From Nitrospinaceae bacterium UBA7883 (lineage in GTDB: Bacteria > Nitrospinota_A > UBA7883): a stretch of DNA of 25,818 bases. Location: positions 1-25,818 of the forward strand of contig DLRR01000006.1 in assembly GCA_002500605.1 (NCBI GenBank). The letters are read 5' to 3'. Below are positions 15,575-23,568 of this stretch, piece by piece. The notes under the pieces are model-generated. The model saw only the letters and a list, made by a program, of their open reading frames with translations. It did not search any database and was not told the origin of the DNA. Numbering within the stretch: the first letter of the stretch is position 1; each line of letters starts with the position of its first letter. The position numbers and the translations under genes are program-made.

Positions 15575-16417
15575 ATGATAAAAATAGTAGCAGCTTTAGA
15601 TTATCTAAAAAAACCGGTGTTGCCAAAAGAACATGGCGCTTGGCTAATACTAGCAGTCTCTTTACTTGTAGGTTCTTTTGCAGTCAAAGGGTCTGGAGGT
15701 ATATGGTGGGGAGGAGCTTTGCTCATCTCAATAGCCACACTTTCTGGGTTCATGTCATTCAAACCTCTTTTGTTAAGTTTTTATCCTCCGGACAACAATG
15801 ACAGGGCAAGATACATTACTTGGGTAATCGTATGCTCTCTAGTTGCTGGAGCATGTTTTATCGCTGTTGTTTTACTCTCTAAATTGCCTGGCCTTGCATG
15901 GTTCGTCGTTGCTACGGCAACTTTAAGCGTAGTTTACTTTAAATCAACTAAAGCAAAGGTCCAGAAAAGTTTGACAGTCAAAATTTTAGGTATTATTGGC
16001 CTTTCTTTAGCATGCCTTGCAGCTTCGCTTGTGCAAGAAAGAATGATAAGTCAGCAGGCAGTCACTCTTTATGTTCTATTGGTAATATGGTTCATAGATA
16101 GAATGATCATGGTACAAAAGAGCTTAGATACCACGCGCTCGAAAAAAAGTGTCTACCAATGCAAACAAAAGCTTACTGAGTTGCGCATACCGCTGATGGT
16201 GCATATTATCTCCCTTGTGGCCGTCTCGATTATTGGAAAGATAATTCTATCTATGGGGCTTCTCGCTGTCATACCATTTTTATGTGCCACAACTTGGAAC
16301 TTGCTTAATATTTCAGGTATGATCTCATTTTCTAACCCAATGAAAACTGGGTTTGCTGAAATGCGGCTGGGCTTTGCTTTTTGCATTATAACGGTTCTCG
16401 TTTGGCGCCTCAGCTAA
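15575..16417 (+). CDS. YwiC-like integral membrane protein
   Basis: The 280-residue protein has roughly eight hydrophobic segments and begins with the family signature PKEHGAW (about 17-23) followed by a long membrane helix, as in YwiC-like proteins (first noted in Bacillus subtilis near nitrate reductase genes). It should lie in the inner membrane. The overall pattern recalls UbiA-type prenyltransferases, but no clear DxxxD pair is visible. The biochemical function is unknown. It stands between divergent kdsC and the convergent small RHH-like gene. The ribosome binding site is weak. Confidence 0.75.
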   Translation: MIKIVAALDYLKKPVLPKEHGAWLILAVSLLVGSFAVKGSGGIWWGGALLISIATLSGFMSFKPLLLSFYPPDNNDRARYITWVIVCSLVAGACFIAVVLLSKLPGLAWFVVATATLSVVYFKSTKAKVQKSLTVKILGIIGLSLACLAASLVQERMISQQAVTLYVLLVIWFIDRMIMVQKSLDTTRSKKSVYQCKQKLTELRIPLMVHIISLVAVSIIGKIILSMGLLAVIPFLCATTWNLLNISGMISFSNPMKTGFAEMRLGFAFCIITVLVWRLS

Positions 16418-16468
16418 GCAAAAATGTTAGCTAATCAAGATAATAAAGTTTGTTGTACCAAGTAAATG

Positions 16469-16654
16469 TTAACCCTTCATTGAGTTTGCAATTTCTTTAC
16501 TATTATCGTCAAACATCTTTTGGACGATTTCTTGAAGGACATTTTCAGGTGTCTCATTTCGCATTATCGATTCGTGTTCTATTATCGCAGCTAAATTATT
16601 TGGAAGAAAGATGCTAATATTTAATGGTTTCCCCTTACTTTCCATGTCAGGCAT
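16469..16654 (-). CDS. Small ribbon-helix-helix-like protein
   Basis: The 61-residue protein has a short beta strand (LNISIFLP, residues 11-18) and two helices (NLAAIIEHESIMRN; TPENVLQEIVQKMF), the layout of ribbon-helix-helix DNA-binding proteins such as antitoxins and CopG-like regulators. An AGGGAG ribosome binding site is seven bases before the ATG, which supports a real gene. No toxin-like neighbour is visible on either side, so a toxin-antitoxin role is not supported. The target is unknown. The first strand is less charged than in typical CopG proteins, so the family call is tentative. Confidence 0.55.
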   Translation of the reverse strand: MPDMESKGKPLNISIFLPNNLAAIIEHESIMRNETPENVLQEIVQKMFDDNSKEIANSMKG

Positions 16655-16934
16655 GATACACTCCCTTTAGTTTTTCTTTCTATCTTGATGGTATTTGAAT
16701 AACAGTCTACTATTCAATCTCTTTTCATGCGGAAGCATTGGTAAAACAACTAAAAAGCCATAGATTTACAGGTCATCCAGCTTATAGCTGTGTCAGGTTA
16801 TTCCATCGGTTTAGCCTTCCCTTTCTGCTTGTTTTTGCTGTGCAAACTAAATAGAATTGAAGCCCGAAGTTTTCATTTACGCTGTGCGGAATGCCTATTC
16901 AGTTCAGTTCTAGATTTTTCAAGGAGATGCTCTT

Positions 16935-17723
16935 ATGGGTTTGATGAAAGGGAAAAAAGGTCTAGTGGTTGGTGTGGCCAATGACAGAAGCCTTGCATGG
17001 GGAATAGCTAGCGTCCTTGCTTCTGAGGGTGCCCAGGTTGGATTTACATATCCCAACGATCAGATGAAAAAACGTGTCAACCCGCTCGCACAATCAATCG
17101 ATTCCCAATTTGTGGAGGAGCTTGATGTCGCCAATGATGATCATTTAAAAGCCGTCTTTAAAAAGTTGAAAGAACAGTATGGTGAGTTGGATTTCATAGT
17201 ACACAGTGTGGCATTTTCTGATAAATCTGAATTAAAAGGGCCATATTACAACACATCGCGAAGCAACTTTCTTAATACAATGGACATTTCAGTTTATTCT
17301 TTCACCGCACTTGCTCGGCATGCAGTAGATTTAATGCCTAGCGGAGGCTCGATGCTAACCCTCTCATTTTTTGGGGCTCAAAAGGCCATTCCAAACTATA
17401 ACGTAATGGGTGTAGCCAAAGCAGCGCTGGAAAGTTCTGTACGATATTTAGCTGCTGACATGGGTCCAAAAAATATAAGGGTAAACGCAATTTCTGCAGG
17501 ACCTGTTAGAACTTTAGCATCTTCTGGAATAGGAAACTTTAAATCACTTTTTCACCTTGGCATCCAAGAGTCACCTCTGGGCCGCCACGTAACCCAAGAA
17601 GAAGTTGGCAAGGCTGCTCTCTACTTGTTGTCCGACTTGTCAACGGCAACTACGGGTGAGATTTTATACGTGGATAGTGGTTTTCAAGCGTGCGTTGGTT
17701 TTAGTATGTTTTCTGGCGATTAA
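16935..17723 (+). CDS. fabI: Enoyl-[acyl-carrier-protein] reductase [NADH] (FabI)
   Basis: A 262-residue short-chain dehydrogenase of the FabI class that reduces enoyl-ACP in fatty acid elongation. The N terminus has GKKGLVVGVANDRSLAWGIA, the FabI nucleotide-binding signature. Catalytic Tyr155 and Lys162 lie in NYNVMGVAK (Y-x6-K), followed by RVNAISAGPVRTLA. The second conserved tyrosine (Tyr146 in E. coli) is Phe145 here. A strong AAGGAG ribosome binding site sits at the right distance. It is 24 bases upstream of mfnB on the same strand and probably co-transcribed, though the two pathways are unrelated. Triclosan sensitivity cannot be inferred. Confidence 0.95.
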   Translation: MGLMKGKKGLVVGVANDRSLAWGIASVLASEGAQVGFTYPNDQMKKRVNPLAQSIDSQFVEELDVANDDHLKAVFKKLKEQYGELDFIVHSVAFSDKSELKGPYYNTSRSNFLNTMDISVYSFTALARHAVDLMPSGGSMLTLSFFGAQKAIPNYNVMGVAKAALESSVRYLAADMGPKNIRVNAISAGPVRTLASSGIGNFKSLFHLGIQESPLGRHVTQEEVGKAALYLLSDLSTATTGEILYVDSGFQACVGFSMFSGD

Positions 17724-17747
17724 CTAGCAACAATTGTACAAAACCAT

Positions 17748-18506
17748 ATGCGTCTTCTAACCAGCGTAATTTCCCCAGCGGAAGCTGCGCATATATTTGA
17801 TCTCTCAGATCTCATTGATATCAAAGATCCTTCCAGCGGTTCATTGGGAATGCCAGATCCGATTACTGTTCGCGATACCCGCAAGCTAATTGGAGTAGAT
17901 GCTGATCTTTCCGTTGCCATTGGAGACCTTGACAAGCAAGGCCAAAAGACTATTGATAGAGCCAAAACACTAGTGGGATTTGGTGCAACTTACATTAAAA
18001 CTGCATTGAGTGATATTGATAAGACTACAGCTAGGCTCAACCTAAAAAAACTAAAAAGTAGTGTCCCATTGAGTGTCAAGGTAATTGCAGCAGCCTACGT
18101 CGACGCTATCACTTACGGCTATTTCAATCCAATGGATTTACCACGAATCGCCTTTGAGGCTAGATTAGATGGGGTGCTACTGGACACCTTTTTAAAAGAA
18201 GGAAAAACACTGTTTGATTATGCAGATGACCATATGCTAACCCAGTTCGTTGTAGAGGCCAGGGAATTGGGTTTGGTGACAGCCCTTGCCGGTTCGCTTT
18301 CCATTGAGCATTTAGAACGGATATTTAAAATAAATCCAGACTGGGTTGGATTCCGCTCTGCGCTGACAATGTCCGGAATCCGGGAAGAGTCGGGGGTAGA
18401 CAGAATGAAAGTTTCGGCTCTTAAATCTTGCATGGCCAAAAACAACAAAGCGAGGAAACAGCATAGGTTAGACGGTCACTTATTTGTTTCTAATGACATA
18501 CCTTAG
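17748..18506 (+). CDS. mfnB: (5-formylfuran-3-yl)methyl phosphate synthase (MfnB)
   Basis: The 252-residue protein matches MfnB (DUF556), which condenses two glyceraldehyde-3-phosphate molecules into the furan ring of methanofuran. The signature 'DLIDIKDPSSGSLG' holds Lys26, 'TYIKTAL' holds Lys84 and 'LLDTFLKEGKTLFDY' holds Lys150, matching the family's conserved lysines. The TIM-barrel order of motifs is complete, and the length (about 235-250) is normal. Its end overlaps the convergent MfnE-like kinase gene by 17 bases. In bacteria this enzyme accompanies the tetrahydromethanopterin/formyltransferase C1 pathway, so the host likely oxidises formaldehyde-level C1 units. The ribosome binding site is weak; it may depend on fabI transcription. 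Confidence 0.88.
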   Translation: MRLLTSVISPAEAAHIFDLSDLIDIKDPSSGSLGMPDPITVRDTRKLIGVDADLSVAIGDLDKQGQKTIDRAKTLVGFGATYIKTALSDIDKTTARLNLKKLKSSVPLSVKVIAAAYVDAITYGYFNPMDLPRIAFEARLDGVLLDTFLKEGKTLFDYADDHMLTQFVVEARELGLVTALAGSLSIEHLERIFKINPDWVGFRSALTMSGIREESGVDRMKVSALKSCMAKNNKARKQHRLDGHLFVSNDIP

Positions 18507-19143
18507 TCATTAACGCTTTGCCAGTTTCCAGCAGTTCTACTAGTCTCTCAGGGTGGTTACCATTGAGAATATAGCAGTCACAAGCCATCGGAAGTGACTG
18601 GCAAAACAGCGAATCAACGATGCTTGTATGTGATAGCTCCGCATGGTTAACCTTCACTTTTAGTTCACCGTTAACAACAAATCCATCCACGCTTTTTAGT
18701 AGAACAATTCGAGAAACACCAAGATAATTTGCCACATGTGCTGATATGGTGTCTGAAGTGGCATCCCACGATTTTGGAATATCCGGATTGGTTACAGCAA
18801 ATGGGTACGGAACAAATATAGGGATTTCACCTCTCTGCAAAACTGTGGACGCTTCCTCTCTAGTTCTGGTTAGCGAGGAAGAGGCTATTCCTGCAGCCAA
18901 CTCATGGCCAAATTGGTCCATGGCCAATATCGCCTGTTCATGGGCAAGGTCATCACTTAGCACACCATTTGCATATTGCATTCGTATAAAGTCGGCATAT
19001 AAACCGCCTCCTGGAAAAATAACAAGGTCCGCCCTCCGCCCCAATGGTTCAATCACATTTAGCAAAGGGCTAAGCGCATTCCCAGTCTGCAAACTCCCTC
19101 CAACTTTGACTAGCCAAGCCTTATTTAGATTGCCTGATTTCAT
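18490..19143 (-). CDS. MfnE-like amino-acid-kinase family protein (COG2054)
   Basis: The 217-residue amino-acid-kinase-fold protein shows KVGGSL at the start, PGGGLYAD near 44-51, 'AHEQAILAMDQFGHELA', the WDATSDTISA nucleotide motif and LLKSVDG. This is the COG2054 group, which includes MfnE, the kinase that phosphorylates 5-(aminomethyl)furan-3-yl methyl phosphate in methanofuran synthesis; bacterial C1 clusters carry such a gene. The proximity of mfnB (17-base tail-to-tail overlap) strongly supports this reading. The gene starts 12 bases after the sodium:solute symporter gene and is thus co-transcribed with it. The exact substrate in bacteria is inference, so no symbol is given. Confidence 0.8.
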   Translation of the reverse strand: MKSGNLNKAWLVKVGGSLQTGNALSPLLNVIEPLGRRADLVIFPGGGLYADFIRMQYANGVLSDDLAHEQAILAMDQFGHELAAGIASSSLTRTREEASTVLQRGEIPIFVPYPFAVTNPDIPKSWDATSDTISAHVANYLGVSRIVLLKSVDGFVVNGELKVKVNHAELSHTSIVDSLFCQSLPMACDCYILNGNHPERLVELLETGKALMTKVCH

Positions 19144-19154
19144 CTTCGGATCGC

Positions 19155-20648
19155 TTAAAGTTCATAAATGGTTTTAGGTATGGTGGTTTGGTTCAATCTA
19201 CGTCTTCTCATTGACAACATAGACCCAATGAGAAAAATTGCCAATGTGCTTATAACGGTTGTCATGAGCGAATGGATCGGGTAGGGCAAATCGAAATTTT
19301 TTGCGAAAGTTGCATATATTATCAAACTAAGTCCAGCTACTATACCTACGAGTGCCTGTGGTGATGACGCCCGTCTCGATAGGGCAGCCAAAAGGAATAA
19401 GCCCAACATGCCGCCACTAAATATACCTGCTAGGTTCCACCAAACCCCTAGCACGCTTTTAATCGATATCATTTTAATAGCCACCGCTGTACCAGCTACT
19501 CCAAGGACAAGTGTGGCTATCCTTAAAAAGCGTATTTTTTGTTTGTCAGTTGCATTTTTATTGACAAATCTGGTGTACACATCTGTCATCAAAATTGTGG
19601 AAGAAGAGTTCAATGAACTATCTATGGAGCTCATGGCTGCAGCGAAAAGCGCAGCGATGATCAAACCTGTAAACCCTTGCGGCAATGCTTCAACAATAAA
19701 ATATGGAAATATTCTGTCTCCCATGCCGTCGGCTTTAAGTGCTATTGGCAAGAGATCTGGCTGAGCGGCATAGTAAGCAAAGAGTCCTGAACCAATGAAA
19801 AGAAACAACCCGCTGACTGGAATATATAATAGAGCTCCTACCCAAATAGATTTTCGGGCAGAAGCCAGTGACTCGGCAACATGGTATCTTTGCACATACG
19901 ACTGATCGATGCCGAAATTTTGTAGGTTTATGAACAAACCATATATCAACACTACCCAGAAAGTTGATTCAGTAAAATTCAAAGACATTGAGCCAAGTGA
20001 AAACTTTGAATTTTCCCAAGCTATTACGAACAACTGACCGGTTCCCTCTGGCATTCCAAATAGCAATATGGTTGCACACACTATGGCACCAACAGTAAGT
20101 ACCGCAGCCTGAATGGCATCTGTCCAGATTACTGCCTCTATGCCACCGATGACCGTATACAGTGTAACAAGAACGCCTGTTAACAAAATTATGTTAGTTA
20201 TATCCCATCCTGCCAATCTCTCTAGCGCTAGGGCTACTAGAAAAAGAATAGTTCCCACTCTGGTGAACTGTGTCAGCAGATAAAAGGTCATGGCATAAAG
20301 TCTGGCCCAAACTCCAAAACGTCGCTCCAGATAAGCATAGGCAGAAACGTCACGCGACGCACGGTATAAAGGCACAAACCATTTCGATGCTATGAGGGCA
20401 GCAAATGGCAGCGAAAGTGAAAACGCATAAGCGTTCCAATTGTCGACGTATGACTTACCTGGCAGAGCAAGGAATGATATCGAGGATAAATATGTGCCAA
20501 ATATCGATAAACCCACCAACCAGCCACCAAGCCTGCCATTGGCATGGGTGAAGCCTTCAGGGCCTGATGACCTATTGTAAAAGAGACAACCGTAGAGTGT
20601 CACACCGAGCACGTATATCAAAAATACAATAATATCAACCTGGCCCAT
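19155..20648 (-). CDS. Sodium:solute symporter (SSS/SLC5 family)
   Basis: The 497-residue integral membrane protein has about 13 hydrophobic helices and SSS hallmarks: 'GWLVGLSIFGTYLSSISFLALPG' in the first helices and 'AALFAAAMSSIDSSLNSSSTI' in the helix-8 region, whose Ser residues commonly help form the Na2 site. The LeuT-fold family imports sugars, amino acids, carboxylates or vitamins with sodium. The downstream MfnE-like kinase starts 12 bases later, so a link to C1 or furan metabolism is possible, but the substrate cannot be read from the sequence. The start is ATG at 20648. A TACAG-N6-CTGTA palindrome (20759-20774) lies upstream. Confidence 0.88.
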   Translation of the reverse strand: MGQVDIIVFLIYVLGVTLYGCLFYNRSSGPEGFTHANGRLGGWLVGLSIFGTYLSSISFLALPGKSYVDNWNAYAFSLSLPFAALIASKWFVPLYRASRDVSAYAYLERRFGVWARLYAMTFYLLTQFTRVGTILFLVALALERLAGWDITNIILLTGVLVTLYTVIGGIEAVIWTDAIQAAVLTVGAIVCATILLFGMPEGTGQLFVIAWENSKFSLGSMSLNFTESTFWVVLIYGLFINLQNFGIDQSYVQRYHVAESLASARKSIWVGALLYIPVSGLFLFIGSGLFAYYAAQPDLLPIALKADGMGDRIFPYFIVEALPQGFTGLIIAALFAAAMSSIDSSLNSSSTILMTDVYTRFVNKNATDKQKIRFLRIATLVLGVAGTAVAIKMISIKSVLGVWWNLAGIFSGGMLGLFLLAALSRRASSPQALVGIVAGLSLIIYATFAKNFDLPYPIHSLMTTVISTLAIFLIGSMLSMRRRRLNQTTIPKTIYEL

Positions 20649-20758
20649 GCTTAATTACCCGATCTTTAGTTTGCACTCAAAATAGCCACAGGATGCCTGT
20701 CAGCACAGAAAATGTGTAAAATATGGTAATAGATTGATGGATCTATACGCCATTAAAA

Positions 20759-20774
20759 TACAGTAATTCCTGTA
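20759..20774. promoter_or_regulatory. Inverted repeat upstream of the symporter gene
   Basis: The palindrome TACAG-TAATTC-CTGTA lies about 110 bases before the symporter start, in a 185-base AT-rich stretch that should contain its promoter. It could bind a dimeric regulator. The half-site order is opposite to that of LexA boxes, and no TTGACA/TATAAT pair of good quality overlaps it. Confidence 0.35.
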
Positions 20775-20833
20775 CTCCCAACACAGTTAACCATGCAGTG
20801 GTACAAAAGAATACCCTTTTGTCAAAGACGTTG

Positions 20834-21211
20834 TTAAACATTCTTTAACTCAATATTTAGAATTTCAAAAAACTCCACGATGTTACGCCTGTTCTGGCCT
20901 AGGTCACCCTTGCCTATCCTCGATGAGCTTTTTGCATCCATATTTGTTCCATAAGGGCATTTTGATAAAGTGATCTCAACATCATCAATAAATTTAAATA
21001 ACCTTGTCTTTCTTTCAAAAATAAAAAGAATTCTGTTGGAATTAATATAAGTTTCAGATTTTTTTTCCCATCTAGGAAGTCTTTTATGCACATGCTCTAC
21101 AGCAGCAGACAACACTTCAACTCTAAAAGGATAAAACCTAGTTCGTAATGCCTGGTCGGTTGTTGCACCTTGGGTAAACGCACTATTTTTGGTAAGCCAG
21201 TCTAGGGTCAC
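20834..21211 (-). CDS. DUF1499 family protein
   Basis: The 125-residue protein matches DUF1499: 'FYPFRVEVLSAAVEHV' early, a strand-rich middle ('LFKFIDDVEITL'), and the family signature 'SSSRIGKGDLGQNRRNIVEFFEIL' near the C terminus. The family has no known function; many members are exported or lipid-associated, but no signal peptide is visible here. The start is GTG at 21211 without a clear ribosome binding site, so the N terminus is uncertain. It is monocistronic, between the symporter gene and tRNA-Gly. Length is normal for the family, with no sign of truncation. Confidence 0.75.
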   Translation of the reverse strand: MTLDWLTKNSAFTQGATTDQALRTRFYPFRVEVLSAAVEHVHKRLPRWEKKSETYINSNRILFIFERKTRLFKFIDDVEITLSKCPYGTNMDAKSSSRIGKGDLGQNRRNIVEFFEILNIELKNV

Positions 21212-21229
21212 GATGGTATTTTACTATTG

Positions 21230-21272
21230 GAATTAAAAGCTCCCCAGTAATTGGATTTATCCACCACTGGGG
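21230..21272 (-). terminator. Stable hairpin, possible minus-strand terminator
   Basis: CCCCAGT (21242-21248) pairs perfectly with ACTGGGG (21266-21272), and TGGA/TCCA (21252-21255, 21260-21263) pair inside. On the minus strand the stem is followed by AGCTTTTAATT, which is T-rich but not a perfect T-run. It could end leftward transcription from the sigma-54 activator gene, or be a leader structure for DUF1499. Confidence 0.4.
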
Positions 21273-21353
21273 TTGGGATATTACTTTCACGTTTAGTATT
21301 GTTATCTAAAGTAAGCATTTTATTTCATGGTATTATTAGGATCAAAATCCTCG

Positions 21354-21429
<76 letters not shown>

Positions 21430-21470
21430 TTTCTAGAGTTAACCGGAAAAACCTAGGCCCAAAACAAACT

Positions 21471-22997
21471 TTATATCCCTACTTTTCGCACTACAATACC
21501 ATACTTCTTTATTCTGTAACGTAACTGGCGGAGCGTGATTCCCAAGATCTTTGCCGACTTTATTTGAACCCCTTTTGTTTTAATTAAGGCAGACTCTATA
21601 GCCTGTTTTTCCTCTGTTTCCAACTCCAGTTCTCCCGTATTAGCTTTAGCATCATAAAAAGGCATAGTGTCGACCGATTTGGAGTTAACAACCTGCTTAG
21701 TATTGCTCTCGAGTTTTAATGTAGCTTCTACATCAATTAATCCTTCGCGATCCATAAGAAATGCTCTGTGCATGAAATTCTCTAGTTCTCGTACATTCCC
21801 CGGCCATTCAAGCTGTTGCAGCAAACGCATCTGATCTTCCTGGATGATAATCATCTTATCGTACTCTTGGTTTAGCCTCATTAAGAAGTACCTTGCCAAA
21901 ACTGGTATATCCTCCCTTCTGTCAGCTAAAGATGGAGCCCAGATTGGAAGTACGTTGAGCCTGTAGTATAAGTCTTCGCGGAACAACCGGTTTCTAACCA
22001 AATCTTCTATGTCAGCATTAGTGGCACAGACTGTTCGTACATCAACCTTGATGGTTTTGTTAGAACCAAGACGTTCGAATTCTCCTTCCTGCAAAACCCT
22101 TAACAGCTTTGTCTGAAAATTTACACTTGTTTCGCCGATTTCATCAAGAAAAAGCGTGCCGCCATTGGCCACTTCGAACCTACCCTGAGTGGTAGTGGTA
22201 GCCCCTGTAAAGGCTCCTTTCTCATGGCCAAAAAGTTCGTTTAACAGAAGATGCTCTGATATGGCAGCACAATTAAGACTGATGAATTGTGAACAACTAC
22301 GTAAGCTACATTTGTGTATATTTTTTGCGATCAATTCCTTGCCGGATCCGCTTTCACCACGTATAAAAACGCAAGCTCTACTAGACGCCACGGATTGTAT
22401 AGTCTCACCAAGTTGCTTTATAACCGGGCTTTCACCCACAATACCATCCAAAACCATCGGAAATTCTTCCAAATCAGACTTGTAAGTCCGCCTAGGAATT
22501 GATCCGCTGGAATCAAGGTAATAACCGAGCTGCCCGGCTAGGGCTCTTAACAGCTTTGTCTTTTCATCAATGAGTTCCTCAGGGTTTACATATGCCATCA
22601 GTATCCCTGTCTGTAAGCTCTTGTCTTGGCCAACAATCGGACATGAAATGAATGCCATCTGCTCACCATCTATATTTTGCGGTAACATAATTGGAATTTC
22701 ATTTGCCTCTCTAGTGAAGAGTATCTGTTCAAAATCAAATCTTCTTTTGTATCGTGAAAGGAAAATAGCAACCTGTTGGTTAGCCCTGGTCAACTCTTCT
22801 TGGTCCAACTCCGGGGCTAATTCTATGTAGTAGCTGTTTGTGACGCTGTCACGTATTAGCAAGACTGGGTTCCTAATATTGAAGTAATCAATGAGCATAA
22901 CCAACACCATATTGATTTTGGCCAGCCTGTTGCCGGTTGAACCCAACATTCTCCCCGCCTGAACAAAAAACTCTAAATAAGTGTCTTTTGAGCTCAC
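21471..22997 (-). CDS. NifA-like sigma-54-dependent activator (GAF-AAA+-HTH)
   Basis: The 508-residue enhancer-binding protein has an N-terminal GAF-like sensory domain (about 15-165) and an intact AAA+ domain: Walker A GESGSGKE (214-221), GAFTGA (261-266), Walker B TLFLDE (281-286). A C-terminal Fis-type helix-turn-helix follows (VQIKSAKILGITLRQLRYRI, about 477-496). This domain order and the 'VQxKxAxxLGxTxRQ' helix resemble NifA. The start is GTG with an AGGTGG ribosome binding site. It is divergent from glnK-amtB, whose upstream region holds a -24/-12 promoter and an inverted repeat only 26 bases from this start. It therefore probably activates glnK-amtB and controls itself. No nif genes are in the window, so naming it nifA is not justified. 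Confidence 0.9.
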   Translation of the reverse strand: MSSKDTYLEFFVQAGRMLGSTGNRLAKINMVLVMLIDYFNIRNPVLLIRDSVTNSYYIELAPELDQEELTRANQQVAIFLSRYKRRFDFEQILFTREANEIPIMLPQNIDGEQMAFISCPIVGQDKSLQTGILMAYVNPEELIDEKTKLLRALAGQLGYYLDSSGSIPRRTYKSDLEEFPMVLDGIVGESPVIKQLGETIQSVASSRACVFIRGESGSGKELIAKNIHKCSLRSCSQFISLNCAAISEHLLLNELFGHEKGAFTGATTTTQGRFEVANGGTLFLDEIGETSVNFQTKLLRVLQEGEFERLGSNKTIKVDVRTVCATNADIEDLVRNRLFREDLYYRLNVLPIWAPSLADRREDIPVLARYFLMRLNQEYDKMIIIQEDQMRLLQQLEWPGNVRELENFMHRAFLMDREGLIDVEATLKLESNTKQVVNSKSVDTMPFYDAKANTGELELETEEKQAIESALIKTKGVQIKSAKILGITLRQLRYRIKKYGIVVRKVGI

Positions 22998-23022
22998 GTT
23001 TCCACCTAAAAATAAATTTTAA

Positions 23023-23047
23023 GTGACAATAATAGCATTATTGCCAC
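23023..23047. promoter_or_regulatory. Inverted repeat, likely activator-binding site
   Basis: GTGACAATAAT and ATTATTGCCAC form an 11-base inverted repeat (10 of 11 matching) around AGC. It is about 84 bases upstream of the glnK -24 box and 26 bases upstream of the activator start, a position that suits both enhancer function and autoregulation. A further half-site, TTGTCAC, lies at 23063-23069. Confidence 0.6.
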
Positions 23048-23128
23048 TATTATTCTTTTTTTTTGTCACTAATGTCTAATAATTAGCAGCTCTGAGCTAT
23101 AAAATATTGATTAATAATCATTTAGCTT

Positions 23129-23146
23129 TTGGCATGCGTATTGAAT
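23129..23146 (+). promoter_or_regulatory. Sigma-54 (-24/-12) promoter of glnK-amtB
   Basis: TTGGCATG followed by TTGA gives the GG-N10-G spacing of sigma-54 promoters (GG at 23131-23132, GA at 23143-23144, where consensus is GC). One base departs from consensus in the -12 box. Transcription would start near 23156, about 63 bases before the glnK ATG. The adjacent sigma-54 activator gene makes this reading likely. Confidence 0.65.
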
Positions 23147-23218
23147 TGTATTGCAGTAAAGACTGACTAACTGCTCATCTTAAATATGAATTGTCTCGAG
23201 TGTTGAGAGGAGAATTAA

Positions 23219-23557
23219 ATGAAGAAGCTAGAAGCCATCATCAAGCCATTTAAGCTTGATGAAGTGAAGGAAGCCTTAACTAGCCTGGGCGTTGCGGGGA
23301 TTACCGTAACAGAAGTCAAAGGATTTGGAAGGCAAAAAGGGCACACCGAACTTTACAGGGGGGCGGAGTACACAATAGATTTCCTTCCCAAAGTAAAACT
23401 TGAAGTGGTCCTTGCAGAGGATCTCGCAGAGAGTGCGATAGAAAAAATTATACAAGCCGCCTCAACGGGCAAAATAGGAGATGGCAAAATTTTTGTCACG
23501 CCAGTTGAAGAAGTGGTGCGCATTCGCACCGGCGAACGCGGTAAAGAAGCCATTTAA
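23219..23557 (+). CDS. glnK: PII nitrogen-regulatory protein GlnK/GlnB
   Basis: The 112-residue PII signal protein senses ATP/ADP and 2-oxoglutarate and, with its T-loop, controls AmtB and other targets. The start MKKLEAIIKPFKLDEVKEAL, the T-loop GRQKGHTELYRGAEYTIDFLPK with uridylylatable Tyr51, and the C-terminal block 'TGKIGDGKIFV...RIRTGERG' are all canonical. Length is normal. A GAGAGGAG ribosome binding site precedes the ATG, and amtB follows after 11 bases, the standard glnK-amtB operon. The linkage supports GlnK over GlnB. It lies behind a candidate sigma-54 promoter. Confidence 0.96.
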   Translation: MKKLEAIIKPFKLDEVKEALTSLGVAGITVTEVKGFGRQKGHTELYRGAEYTIDFLPKVKLEVVLAEDLAESAIEKIIQAASTGKIGDGKIFVTPVEEVVRIRTGERGKEAI

Positions 23558-23568
23558 CGGAGGCAACA

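Noticed and set aside
16469..16654. Antitoxin of a toxin-antitoxin pair
   Set aside because: No small toxin-like gene lies on either side; the RHH-like layout alone is not enough.
20759..20774. LexA box
   Set aside because: The half-sites are TACAG...CTGTA, the reverse of the LexA CTG...CAG order, and no SOS gene follows.
21471..22997. Nitrogen-fixation regulator nifA
   Set aside because: Domain order is NifA-like, but no nif genes are seen and the linked targets are glnK-amtB.
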